From an uncultured Collinsella sp. (GTDB lineage Bacteria; Actinomycetota; Coriobacteriia; Coriobacteriales; Coriobacteriaceae), in assembly GCA_900543845.1 (NCBI GenBank), contig UQTD01000030.1, positions 1-22,518 of the forward strand: 22,518 bases of DNA. Direction: 5' to 3'. The notes below the pieces were generated by a model. It ran no database searches. It was not told the origin of the DNA and saw only the letters and a list, made by a program, of their open reading frames with translations. Shown in pieces: positions 1-8,600 of the stretch (position 1 is the stretch's first letter; each line of letters starts with the position of its first letter). A program made the translations under genes and the position numbers.

Positions 1-4
1 AGCC

Positions 5-859
5 ATGGCAGAGCTGCTGAAGGGTGCTCCCGTTGCCCGTGCCTTGACTGAGGAACTCGCTGCTCGCTGCGCCGCCCTGCGCGAACGGGGCATCGTGCCG
101 ACGCTGGCCATCGTTCGCGTGGGCGAGCGCGAGGACGATCTATCCTACGAGCGCGGTGCCCTCAAGCGCTGCGAGAAGGTTGGCATCGAGGTTCGCCGCG
201 TATTGCTTCCCTCCGATGTTTCGCAGGATGAGCTGCTGGCGGCTATTAAGGACATCAATGCCGACCCCGCTGTTCACGGCTGTCTGATGTTTCGTCCGTT
301 GCCCGCTGGGCTTGACGAGGATGCGCTCGCCGCGGCACTCGATCCCGCCAAGGATGTTGACTCTATGACGCCGGCCTCGCTGCTTACCACGCTTTCGGGG
401 CGAGGCGAGGGCTTTGCTCCTTGCACGGCCGAGGCAGTGCTAGCGTTGCTGGACCATTACGGCGTTGAGCTGGACGGTGCCAAAGTCGCGGTCGTCGGTC
501 GGTCGCTGGTGATTGGCCGTCCCGTCGCCGCCATGCTTACGGCTCGCAATGCCACAGTGACGACGTGCCATACGCATACGCGCGACTTGGCTGCCGAGTG
601 CCGTTCTGCCGACATTGTTGTTGCCGCGGTTGGACGTGCGCGCACGATTGGCGCGGATGCGGTCCGCGAGGGCCAGACGATCGTCGATGTGGGCATCAAC
701 TGGGACGAGGCCGCCGGCAAGCTGGTCGGCGACGTCGATTTTGATGCTGCGGAGCCGATCGTTAACGCCATCACACCCGTGCCGGGCGGCGTGGGGGCTG
801 TGACCACTGCGATTCTCGCCAAGCACGTGATCGAGGCGGCGGAGCGTGCATCGAAATAG
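5..859 (+). CDS. folD: FolD-family methylenetetrahydrofolate dehydrogenase/cyclohydrolase, variant active site
   Basis: The 284-residue product has the length and order of FolD, which oxidises 5,10-methylene-THF with NAD(P)+ and hydrolyses 5,10-methenyl-THF to 10-formyl-THF in cytosolic one-carbon metabolism. Visible marks are Y48 with the following helix ending CEKVGI, PLPAG at 98-102, KDVDS at 116-120, APCT at 138-141, the Rossmann signature GRSLVIGRP at 165-173, and the C-terminal PGGVGAVTT. Two positions differ from the E. coli/human pattern. The catalytic lysine four residues after the tyrosine (YxxxK) is A52, with a lysine instead at K54. The glutamine of the VQLPLP motif is F96. From memory, similar YERGA-type sequences occur in clostridial FolD, so this may be a recognised subfamily, but its cyclohydrolase activity is uncertain. 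The ATG at position 5 fits the family N-terminus. Only four bases lie upstream, so the RBS and any operon partner are outside the window. Confidence 0.93.
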   Translation: MAELLKGAPVARALTEELAARCAALRERGIVPTLAIVRVGEREDDLSYERGALKRCEKVGIEVRRVLLPSDVSQDELLAAIKDINADPAVHGCLMFRPLPAGLDEDALAAALDPAKDVDSMTPASLLTTLSGRGEGFAPCTAEAVLALLDHYGVELDGAKVAVVGRSLVIGRPVAAMLTARNATVTTCHTHTRDLAAECRSADIVVAAVGRARTIGADAVREGQTIVDVGINWDEAAGKLVGDVDFDAAEPIVNAITPVPGGVGAVTTAILAKHVIEAAERASK

Positions 860-896
860 GCGTTTTGGGCTGTTTGAGGGGTTAGCCATATACCAC

Positions 897-1126
897 GTGG
901 TCAAAAAACGCCAAATATGAGTACTGTTGCCAAGATAGTCACATATATTTTAGGTCATTTTGGCTCTCTATCGGTATTTATTATCGATAGAGAGCCTATT
1001 TTATTGGACCTATGAGGAATTACATTGTCCAGCTTTTGAACAAATGTAGATTATCGACATCTTTGTTCATAGAAATTGCTGTTACTAAATTGGTGACAGT
1101 ACTCATATTTGGCATTTTTTGACCAC
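897..1126. repeat. MITE-like element with 36-bp terminal inverted repeats
   Basis: Positions 897-932 and 1091-1126 are inverted copies that match at 33 of 36 bases; the shared core is CCAAATATGAGTACTGT. Inside is a perfect 12-bp hairpin (962-973 with 985-996, 11-nt loop), closed further out by TAGGTC/GACCTA (951-956 with 1007-1012). A weaker 7-bp pairing is at 1038-1044 with 1062-1068. The 230-bp block is strikingly AT-rich compared with both neighbours and has no coding potential. AGGGGTT occurs directly after the right end (1127-1133) and again at 877-883, 13 bp outside the left repeat, so it is only a doubtful target duplication. A non-autonomous mobile element is the best reading. A structured RNA or intercistronic regulatory element is the alternative. 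Confidence 0.7.
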
Positions 1127-1146
1127 AGGGGTTGCCGGGGCGGCGG

Positions 1147-1175
1147 TTTCGCCCTTTTTGCGCCGAAGCGATACA
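1147..1175 (+). promoter_or_regulatory. Possible promoter of the C69 dipeptidase gene
   Basis: A GATACA hexamer at 1170-1175 sits 17 bp after a weak TTTCGC at 1147-1152. It would place the transcription start about 30 nt before the ATG at 1214, a leader length similar to other genes in the window. The match to consensus is poor and the call is tentative. Confidence 0.3.
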
Positions 1176-1213
1176 CTGTTGCCGTTTGATTTCTTCGCTC
1201 AAGGAGGATGCGC

Positions 1214-2737
1214 ATGCCCTGCACAACGATTTTGGTTGGTAAGAACGCGAGCTACGACGGGTCGACCCTGGTCGCCCGCAATGAGGACTCGTCCAACGGG
1301 GTGTTTGAGCCCAAGCGTATGCGTGTGGTACACCCCGACGAGCAGCCGCGTGTCTACACGAGTGTCCTGAGCCACCTGACCGTTGAGCTGCCCGACAACC
1401 CCATGCGCTACACGAGCGTCCCCGACGTCGTTCCCGGTCACGGCATTTGGGCCGAGGCCGGCTTCAACGAGCTCAATGTTGGCATGTCCGCAACCGAGAC
1501 GCTCACCACCAACGAGCGCGTCCGCGGCGCCGATCCGCTCGTGGACCACGTGCCCGCCAAGGGCAACGAGGGCGAGGACGGCTATGTTCCGGCGCAGCCC
1601 GGCGGTCTGGGTGAGGAGGATATGGTGACCCTAGTGCTGCCGTACGCCAAGTCTGCCCGCGACGGCGTGCGCATTCTGGGCGACCTGCTCGAGCGCTACG
1701 GCACCTACGAGAACAACGGCATCGCCTTTAGTGACGTGGACGAGATCTGGTGGCTCGAGACCATCGGCGGCCACCACTGGATCGCCAAGCGCGTGCCCGA
1801 CGACGCCTATGTGACCATGCCCAACCAGCTGGGTATCGACAGCTTTGACCTGGACGATGCCGAGGGCGCGCAGGTCGACCACATGTGCTCCGCCGACCTG
1901 CGCTCCTGGATGGCCGAGTGGCATCTGGACCTGACGTTGGGCGTCGAGGGCGACGGCCCGGCCGCGGTCTTTAACCCGCGCGAGGCCTTTGGCTCGCACA
2001 GCGACAGCGACCACGTCTACAACACGCCGCGCGCCTGGTACATGCAGCGCTGTCTCAACCCCAGCGATGTGTGGGACGGTCCCGAGGCCGACTACACGCC
2101 CGAGAGCGACGACATCCCCTGGAGCCGCGTGCCCGAGCGCAAGGTGACCATCGAGGACATCAAGTATGTGCTTTCGAGCCACTACCAGGGTACGGAGTAC
2201 GACTGCTACGGCAGCAAGGGTACACCCGCCACACGCGGCGCCTATCGTCCTATCGGCATCAATCGCAACAGTCAGCTCGCCGTGCTGCAGCTGCGCCCCT
2301 ATGCGCAGCCGGCGTATCGCGCCGTGCAGTGGATGGCGTTTGGCTCCAACTCGTTTAACGCGCTGGTTCCGCTGTACGCCAACGTCGAGACCATGCCCGA
2401 GTACTATGCCGACACGCAGGCTCGCGTGACGTCCGAGAATTTCTATTGGGCAAATCGCCTGATCGGTGCCTTGGCCGATGTTCGCTTCCATGAGTGCGGT
2501 CGCGCGGTCGAGGATTATCAGGAGAAGGTCGGCGGCATGGGTCACAAACAGATTCACGACGTTGACGCCGTCGTAGCCGCGCTGCCCGAGGCCGAGGTGC
2601 CCGCCGAGCTCGCCCGCGCCAACGAGGCCTTTGCCGAGCTCGTACGCGTGGAGACCGATGCTCTGTTGGGCAAGGTGCTCTACACCACGAGCTGCGCCAT
2701 GAAGAACTCCTTCGCGATGAACGACAACGTGAGGTAA
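1214..2737 (+). CDS. C69-family dipeptidase (PepD-like Ntn hydrolase)
   Basis: The product is a 507-residue member of peptidase family C69, whose members cleave dipeptides with an N-terminal cysteine nucleophile. The start MPCTTILVGKNASYDGST followed by ARNEDS is the family signature: the cysteine, here C3, becomes the nucleophile after removal of the preceding residues. The strong RBS AAGGAGG (1201-1207) abuts an ATG at 1208 but lies 6 nt from the ATG at 1214, so 1214 is the better start; it leaves only Met-Pro ahead of the cysteine. The remainder follows the PepD layout, including WWLETIGGHHW and a C-terminal segment rich in acidic residues. No signal peptide is seen, so it is probably cytosolic. 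It appears monocistronic, with an inverted-repeat element upstream and a hairpin terminator at 2756-2794. The exact substrate cannot be read from the sequence. Confidence 0.92.
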   Translation: MPCTTILVGKNASYDGSTLVARNEDSSNGVFEPKRMRVVHPDEQPRVYTSVLSHLTVELPDNPMRYTSVPDVVPGHGIWAEAGFNELNVGMSATETLTTNERVRGADPLVDHVPAKGNEGEDGYVPAQPGGLGEEDMVTLVLPYAKSARDGVRILGDLLERYGTYENNGIAFSDVDEIWWLETIGGHHWIAKRVPDDAYVTMPNQLGIDSFDLDDAEGAQVDHMCSADLRSWMAEWHLDLTLGVEGDGPAAVFNPREAFGSHSDSDHVYNTPRAWYMQRCLNPSDVWDGPEADYTPESDDIPWSRVPERKVTIEDIKYVLSSHYQGTEYDCYGSKGTPATRGAYRPIGINRNSQLAVLQLRPYAQPAYRAVQWMAFGSNSFNALVPLYANVETMPEYYADTQARVTSENFYWANRLIGALADVRFHECGRAVEDYQEKVGGMGHKQIHDVDAVVAALPEAEVPAELARANEAFAELVRVETDALLGKVLYTTSCAMKNSFAMNDNVR

Positions 2738-2755
2738 AGACAACCTTGCAACGAG

Positions 2756-2794
2756 CGAGCGGGGCAAACGCCGCCAAAGGCTTTGCCCCGCTCG
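2756..2794 (+). terminator. Hairpin terminator after the dipeptidase gene
   Basis: A perfect 13-bp stem (2756-2768 with 2782-2794) with a 13-nt loop begins 18 nt after the stop codon. It is GC-rich, but no clear T-run follows, so termination may be inefficient or need a factor. Confidence 0.6.
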
Positions 2795-2820
2795 ATTCCT
2801 ATCTTGGCGGTAAAACGATT

Positions 2821-2850
2821 TTGTGTCGTTCGCCCAATCTTGGGTACAAG
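2821..2850 (+). promoter_or_regulatory. Possible promoter of the phasin-like/UbiB operon
   Basis: TTGTGT (2821-2826) and TACAAG (2845-2850) are spaced 18 bp apart just after the preceding terminator. They would give a leader of about 30 nt before the ATG at 2886. Each hexamer matches consensus only in part. Confidence 0.4.
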
Positions 2851-2885
2851 AAGGCCAATGCAATTGTTCATGATTGGAGCCAACC

Positions 2886-3302
2886 ATGGTTATGAAACTC
2901 GATCAGCTTGTTAACGGCGCCATCAACGTGGGCTTCGGCGCCGCCGCCGTTGCCGTTGAGGGCGGCAAGAAGGTTCTTGACGACCTCGGTACCAAGGGCG
3001 AGCAGGTCCGCAAGGATGCCGGCACCCCCGATATCGCCCGCAGCGTGTCCGACATGTTCGAGCAGGCGGGTGGCACCATCTCCGACCTGACCGAGCGCCT
3101 GGGCATGCAGGGCGAGACTGCGGCACAGCGCGTGCTCGACGAGCTCATCCTGGCCCGCGTCCGCGTTATGACCGGCCCCGAGCGCACGGCCTTCCTGGCC
3201 CATGTGCGCGACATCGTCGATTCGGTCGAGGACAACGTGACCTCGGTGCCCGTCGAGTCTGTTGAGCCCGACGACGCAGAGGACGCCGAAGAGGCCGAGT
3301 AG
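2886..3302 (+). CDS. Small phasin-like helical protein with acidic tail, upstream of UbiB-like kinase
   Basis: The product is 138 residues long. The sequence opens MVMKLDQLVNGAINVGFGAA, an amphipathic or weakly hydrophobic helix, followed by predicted alpha-helical stretches (EGGKKVLDDLGTKGEQVRK, then VSDMFEQAGGTISDLTERL). It closes with a run of Asp and Glu in the last 20 residues. Helix content and the Ala/Gly/Lys pattern resemble phasin-type proteins that coat lipid or polymer surfaces, but no catalytic motif is present and the assignment is by look only. TTGGAG at 2875-2879 lies 6 nt before ATG 2886; an in-frame ATG at 2892 is also possible, and the TTG at 2874 overlaps the RBS and is rejected. 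It ends 8 nt before the kinase gene, so the two are surely co-transcribed, and the protein may assist or be regulated by that kinase. Confidence 0.75.
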   Translation: MVMKLDQLVNGAINVGFGAAAVAVEGGKKVLDDLGTKGEQVRKDAGTPDIARSVSDMFEQAGGTISDLTERLGMQGETAAQRVLDELILARVRVMTGPERTAFLAHVRDIVDSVEDNVTSVPVESVEPDDAEDAEEAE

Positions 3303-3310
3303 CAGCGCAG

Positions 3311-5074
3311 ATGGCAGATTCCACCACCGATTACAACAATCTAGATCCCTTGGGCGACGAGACGGCGGTTGTCGATGAGGTCGAGGCCGCCGTCTCGGGC
3401 GCTCGCAAGAAGCCGCGCGCTGTCGATATGGTCCCCGAGGAGCCCGACGCGATGGCGCCGGACGAGGAATACCAGCTCACGCCGGCGGGCCGTCGCGAAC
3501 GCATCGGGCAAATCGTTCGCCTGGTCAAAAAGTACCGCGTATGGGATAACCTCACGCCGGTGCGCCTACGCCGCCTGCTCGAAGAGCTCGGCCCCATGTT
3601 CGTCAAGATGGGGCAGATCCTGGCCAACCGCTCCGAGATCTTGCCGCAGCGGTTTTGCGACGAGCTGCGTCGCCTGCGCTCCGACGTAGAGCCGGTGCCG
3701 TATGAGGTAGTGCTCCGCTGTCTGGAAGAGGAGTACGGCCAGCGCTTGGGGCAGATGTTCGACGCGATCGACCCCAGCCCGCTCGGTAGCGCGTCGCTCG
3801 CGCAGGTACACCGTGCCCGCCTGGTGACCGGCGAGGATGTGGCCGTTAAGGTGCAGCGCCCCGGCGCGCAGCAGGTCATGGCGCAGGACATCGACATCAT
3901 TCGCTCGGTGGTGCGCATCGTCTCAAAGTTCGTCAACACTGACCAGTTTGTTGACTTGCACGGCGTGGTCGAAGAGCTGTGGACCTCGTTTCGCGAGGAG
4001 ACCAACTTTTTAGCCGAGGCCAAAAACCTCAACGATTTCTATGACTTTCACAAAAGCGTGCATGGCGTGACGTGCCCTAAATCCTATCTGGACCTGTGCA
4101 CCGAGCACGTGGTGGTCATGGACTACATTGACGGCATCTCGATTGCCGATCCCGAGCGCCTGGTGGCCGAGGGCTATGACCTGGAAAAGATCGGCTCGGC
4201 GATTGTCGAGGACTATTCGACGCAGGTGCTCGACGACGGCTTTTTCCATGCCGACCCGCATGCGGGAAACATCATCCTCAAAGATGGCATCGTTTACTTT
4301 ATTGACCTGGGCATGGTCGGGCGCATGTCGAGCCACGACCGCGGTATCGTCAAGGACATGATTTTCGCCGTGGCCGAGGGCGACGTGCCCAAGCTCAAGG
4401 ATTCGCTTATGCGCTTTGCCGTGACGCGCGGCGACTCGGCCGAGCTCGACCATTCGGCCTTTTTGTCCGATCTGGACTTTATCGTCGCCGACTTTGCGGG
4501 TCTTGACCTTAAGGATCTTGATATCGGCGAGTTTTTGACCTCGCTGCTAAACCTGGCGCGCAAGAACGACGTTGAGCTGCCGAGCGTGGTGACGATGTTC
4601 GCGCGCGGCATGGTGACGCTCGAGGGTCTGCTGACCGAGTACATGCCCAACGTCAACATGATCCAGATCATCCAGACGCACATCAAAAACGAGAAGAGCG
4701 CCTATGCACGCGTCCGCGAAATGGGGCGCGATCTTGCCGCGAGCAGCTATCGCGCGGCAAAAGGCTCGCTCGAGGCGGCCGAGTATCTGGGCTTGGCGTC
4801 GCGCATGCTCACGCGCGGTCAGCTTAAGGTAAACACGCAGATCATGAGCAGCGATAAGGCGCTGCGACAGCTGGGTGGAATTATCGACCGCATGTCGATG
4901 GCAATTGTGATCGCTGGTCTGTTTATCGGTTCGTCGGTGGTGTACTACGCGCGCATCGAGCCGGTTGTGTTTGGTATCCCGGTCATTGGCTTTATGGGCT
5001 ACGTGAGCGCGCTGGTGCTGGCGCTGATGCTGGGCCGCGAGATCTGGCGCAACAGCCACGGCGGCAAGCGGTAA
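3311..5074 (+). CDS. ABC1/UbiB (AarF) family atypical kinase, membrane-anchored
   Basis: The 587-residue protein shows the full ABC1/UbiB pattern: KMGQ at 99-102 (the family KxGQ helix), the Ala-rich loop GSASLAQVH at 159-167, the nucleotide-binding lysine K180 in VAVKVQRP, EETNFLAEA, the catalytic HADPHAGN around 313-320, and the metal-binding IDLG with D332. Two hydrophobic helices near the C-terminus (about 535-580) provide a membrane anchor, as in UbiB/COQ8. Family members are ATPases that support isoprenoid-lipid metabolism, best known for ubiquinone. No quinone genes lie nearby, so the lipid handled here is unknown. The first 60 residues are acidic and probably disordered. It follows the phasin-like gene by 8 nt, has no strong RBS of its own, and may be translationally coupled to it. 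Confidence 0.93.
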   Translation: MADSTTDYNNLDPLGDETAVVDEVEAAVSGARKKPRAVDMVPEEPDAMAPDEEYQLTPAGRRERIGQIVRLVKKYRVWDNLTPVRLRRLLEELGPMFVKMGQILANRSEILPQRFCDELRRLRSDVEPVPYEVVLRCLEEEYGQRLGQMFDAIDPSPLGSASLAQVHRARLVTGEDVAVKVQRPGAQQVMAQDIDIIRSVVRIVSKFVNTDQFVDLHGVVEELWTSFREETNFLAEAKNLNDFYDFHKSVHGVTCPKSYLDLCTEHVVVMDYIDGISIADPERLVAEGYDLEKIGSAIVEDYSTQVLDDGFFHADPHAGNIILKDGIVYFIDLGMVGRMSSHDRGIVKDMIFAVAEGDVPKLKDSLMRFAVTRGDSAELDHSAFLSDLDFIVADFAGLDLKDLDIGEFLTSLLNLARKNDVELPSVVTMFARGMVTLEGLLTEYMPNVNMIQIIQTHIKNEKSAYARVREMGRDLAASSYRAAKGSLEAAEYLGLASRMLTRGQLKVNTQIMSSDKALRQLGGIIDRMSMAIVIAGLFIGSSVVYYARIEPVVFGIPVIGFMGYVSALVLALMLGREIWRNSHGGKR

Positions 5075-5144
5075 TGACCCCTGGGGGGGCAGAATAAAAC
5101 GGATCATTTTGCCTTGCGTCGCGCCGGCGTGGGCTGGTCCGAAC

Positions 5145-5296
5145 AAAACTATGCCGGTTTACGGGGCTGGAGTGCCGAACCTCGACCATGCCGGAATCCG
5201 TGCTTTTAAAACCGCAGGTAGATGAGTCGTTGGTTTTCGAAAATGGTTGATATGGTTGCGAAGTGCTGAATCAGCCCCGTAATCCGGCATAGTTTT
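5145..5296. repeat. Second MITE-like element, 25-bp terminal inverted repeats
   Basis: Positions 5145-5169 and 5272-5296 are inverted copies with a single mismatch; both carry ATGCCGG and ACGGGGCTG. The 102-bp interior has a smaller inverted repeat (AAAACC 5208-5213 with GGTTTT 5232-5237) and no open frame of note. The sequence is unrelated to the element at 897-1126. GGTCCGA lies just outside the left end (5136-5142) and again at 5317-5323, about 20 bp beyond the right end, so it is not a convincing target duplication. It lies between the kinase gene and the riboswitch promoter and might also act as a bidirectional transcript end. Confidence 0.7.
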
Positions 5297-5387
5297 GAAA
5301 CGGGCTGTTCTTGCAAGGTCCGACGACAGTCCTTCCTATCGCAAACCATAGCTTTTACCTTGGGCTTCGCCTGTGTGCGGGGCCCTT

Positions 5388-5416
5388 TTGCGTGCTACCA
5401 TACTGACAGTAATAAT
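5388..5416 (+). promoter_or_regulatory. Promoter of the riboswitch-controlled surface protein operon
   Basis: TTGCGT (5388-5393) and AATAAT (5411-5416) are separated by 17 bp. A start site about 7 nt downstream would fall near 5423, directly before the first base of the riboswitch closing stem at 5426. That agreement supports the call. Confidence 0.55.
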
Positions 5417-5425
5417 CGATGGCCT

Positions 5426-5598
5426 AGATGGTGGTGCGGAGACGCACGAATGCGCGGTTTTCCTGCGCGTTTGGGAGAATCGGGGTGCAAGTCCCCGGCT
5501 GTACCAGTAACCGTAATTCCTCTTGGCCCGGGATGGTCACGCCGCAGATCGGACGGCGCGCCCGGGTCGGTAAGGTTAAGTCGGATCGCCTCCCATCT
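5426..5598 (+). promoter_or_regulatory. Cobalamin (B12) riboswitch
   Basis: The conserved core is recognisable: GGGAGAATC, then GGGGTGCAAGTCCCC (the P5 hairpin), GGCTG, ACCAGTAACCGT in place of the commoner GCAACCGT, and a distal AAGTCGGATCGCC corresponding to the AGTCAGGA-type element. AGATGG at 5426-5431 pairs with CCATCT at 5593-5598 to close the aptamer as P1. A large GC-rich arm (about 5526-5568) lies between the core and the 3' element. CCTCC (5589-5593), overlapping the 3' side of P1, can pair with GGAGG at 5642-5646 near the start of the next gene. No T-run terminator lies between aptamer and gene, so control of translation is more likely than attenuation. The ligand class is inferred from the core; adenosyl- versus hydroxo-/methyl-cobalamin cannot be decided here. 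Confidence 0.85.
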
Positions 5599-5660
5599 TG
5601 CACGCGACCGTGGCGCATGCCGCCGGTACGCGTTGGGCTCTGGAGGGAAGGGGGACCCCG

Positions 5661-8600
5661 ATGGGGGTACTCGAGCGCAATGTTCGCGATGACGTGGTGC
5701 AGCCGCTGGGCAATGCTCCAAGTGCAGACAATGGGGGACAAATGGATATGTTTGAGGACGAGCGTGAGCGCGCCTCGTTGCATCGCCGTGGCGCGATTGC
5801 ACGCGGTGTAGCCAAGCGCGGCCTGGTGGCATTCCTGGCCTTCGCGATGGCCTTTAGCACCACACCGGCTCAGCTGTGGGCCGAGGGCGCCGAGGGCATT
5901 GCCGAGGCTGTGGCTCAGGCTGCGACGTTGAGTGAGGGCGCGGGGGCCGCGGACGGTGCTGCCGACGGTGTCGTTTCTGAAACCGGCTCTAACGCGAGCG
6001 ATGCGTCGGCCAACGATGGCACTTCGACGAATGACGCAGATAGTAACGGCGTAGCGTCGGACGATTCTGCCGCAGTCGAGGCTTCTACTACTTCGCCGGA
6101 TTCATCCGAACAGAACGTCAAAAGCGTTGCAGCCGCTTCCGATGAGGCTGAATCTCAGCCTACCGAAGCCGCAAGCCAAGAGGTCTCGGCCACGTGCTCC
6201 GTCGTCGGCACCGACGCCAAGGGCGCCCAGCAGACCTGGGCCGCCGCCCAGCAGATCACGCTGAAGGAGGGCTCGACCGCGGCCGACCTCTCCGAGCAGC
6301 TCTTCAAGCGGGCCGGCCTCAAGGCCGACTACGACCCCAACGGCCCCTGGGGCTGGGCGCTCAACACGATCACGTCGCCTTTCGATAAGGACCGCAAGCT
6401 CGGCTACGACTCGGCGACCGGCGCGTACTGGCAGCTGTTCGTCAACGGCAGCGCCTCCGAGGTCGGCGCGGGCGGCTACACGCTCAAGGACGGCGACTCC
6501 GTCGTCTGGTGCTACTCGAAGTACGGCGACCCCGCGCCTGTCGCTCAGGTCTCGGCCACGTGCTCCGTCGTCGGCACCGACGCCAAGGGCGCCCAGCAGA
6601 CCTGGGCCGCCGCCCAGCAGATCACGCTGAAGGAGGGCTCGACCGCGGCCGACCTCTCCGAGCAGCTCTTCAAGCGGGCCGGCCTCAAGGCCGACTACGA
6701 CCCCAACGGCCCCTGGGGCTGGGCGCTCAACACGATCACGTCGCCTTTCGATAAGGACCGCAAGCTCGGCTACGACTCGGCGACCGGCGCGTACTGGCAG
6801 CTGTTCGTCAACGGCAGCGCCTCCGAGGTCGGCGCGGGCGGCTACACGCTCAAGGACGGCGACTCCGTCGTCTGGTGCTACTCGAAGTACGGCGACCCCG
6901 CGCCCGAGCAGGTTTCCGTCACGATGGAGATTATTGGCAAAAAGGCCGAGATAGCTCAGCGTTGGACGAGCCCTTCGACCCAGGTGTTTGCTAAGGGCAC
7001 GTCGATTAAGGATGCCTCTGCTGCTTACTTCGATGCCCTTGGCATAAAGTCAAAAATGTACGACCAATTTGGCTATTGGGGCGTCTATAGTCTCGTATCT
7101 CCGCTTGATGGCACCGAGCTGTCGGGTGCATGGTCGTTCTTTGTCAACGGCGTTCCTGGGTCTCAGCTCGATAGCGATTACGTGCTCAAGTCTGGCGACA
7201 AAATCGTCTGGGCTTTTGCTCCCGGCGATACTGTGCCCGGCGTCGACAGCGTTGTTGTTGACCCGGGTGCCGCACGTCCTAACTGGGATAGCGATTGGCC
7301 TGGTTATACGAGCGCCGACAAAGTAACTGACGCTCCTGTGCCCACGAAGGACGCTGAGGCAAAATGGGTGAGCGAGCTCAAGGGCTCGAACGAATGGAGC
7401 AAGGGTATTTCCGACCCGTTGCTGGTCGGTGACTACCTCTACGTGGCAGTTGGTTCCAAGCTGCTCAAGAAGAATGTCGACACGGGTGAGACCGTTGCCG
7501 AATCGCCTTTGGCGGCAAAGATCGATTCGACCTCGCGTATGGTATACACCGGCGGCGTGATACTCGTGCCGCTTTCGAGCGGTCGCCTGCAGGCGCTGAC
7601 GGTTGATGCTCTGGCGACGGTTTGGGTAACCGATGGGTTGCCTGCTGGCCCCGATGGTGCTCAGCAGTCACTTGCGTCCATTACGGTTCGTGACAGCTTT
7701 GCCTACTTTGGTACGGCGTCGGCCGGCTGGTCCGACTCGAGCGACGGCTACCTGCTCTGCGTGCGCATCTCCGATGGCAAGGTTATGTGGCAGCATAAGA
7801 ACGAGAACAGCAAGGGCTACTACTGGGCCGGCTTGGCGTTCTCGGGCAATTATGGGGTCATCGCAGATGATTCCGGTACGGTGAGCACGGTCGATCCCGA
7901 AACTGGAAAGACCGTTGCGTCGCTCAAGATTGCCGACCGCGTGCGCACAACCGTGCTGGTCGATGGGTCGATCGCTTATGTCGTGAGCGCCGATGGCGTT
8001 TTGCATAAGCTTTTGGTTGGAACGGACGGAGCGCTGTCGGAGCTTGGCAAGGTGGCGTTTGGTAGCAGCTCGACCTCGACGCCGGTGCTGGCCAACGGCA
8101 AGATTGTGGTCGGAGGCGCATCGACTGAATCCTTTATGGGCGGTTATCAGAACAAGTACACGTATCACTACGGTCAGCTTGCAGTGATTGATGCCGAGAC
8201 GCTTGCCGTGGACTATTCCATTTGCAAGGCGGACGGTAGCTATATTCGTCAGGGGGCTTCGGGCGGCGGTGATGTAAAGTCGCAGCCGGTCGTTTCTGTC
8301 CAGAATGGCGAGACGTACGTCTACTTTACGTCTAACAACAACCCGGGCGGCATCTATCGCTACCGTATGGGCGATGACGAGGCCGAGCTGCTTTATACGC
8401 CCGCGGCGGGCGATCAGCAGTACTGCATGGCTTCTATTTCGGTCGGATCCGATGGCTCACTCTACTATGTCAATGACTCGGGCAAGCTGTTTGCAGTCAA
8501 GGGCAATGGCCAAAGGGTCAACCGCTATACCGTGACGTTCGACGCCAACGGTAAGGATGCGGCGATGCCCGATTCTCAACGCGTGAAGGAAGGCAAGGCG

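Noticed and set aside
1020..1226. 68-codon minus-strand frame inside the 897-1126 element
   Set aside because: It crosses the inverted repeat and internal hairpins, has no RBS and matches no known domain.
1631..2887. 418-codon minus-strand frame opposite the C69 dipeptidase
   Set aside because: It is an antisense shadow and runs through the terminator hairpin.
5598..5660. TTG start at 5598 for the large surface protein
   Set aside because: It overlaps the last base of the riboswitch P1 stem and has no RBS; ATG 5661 or 5742 fits better.
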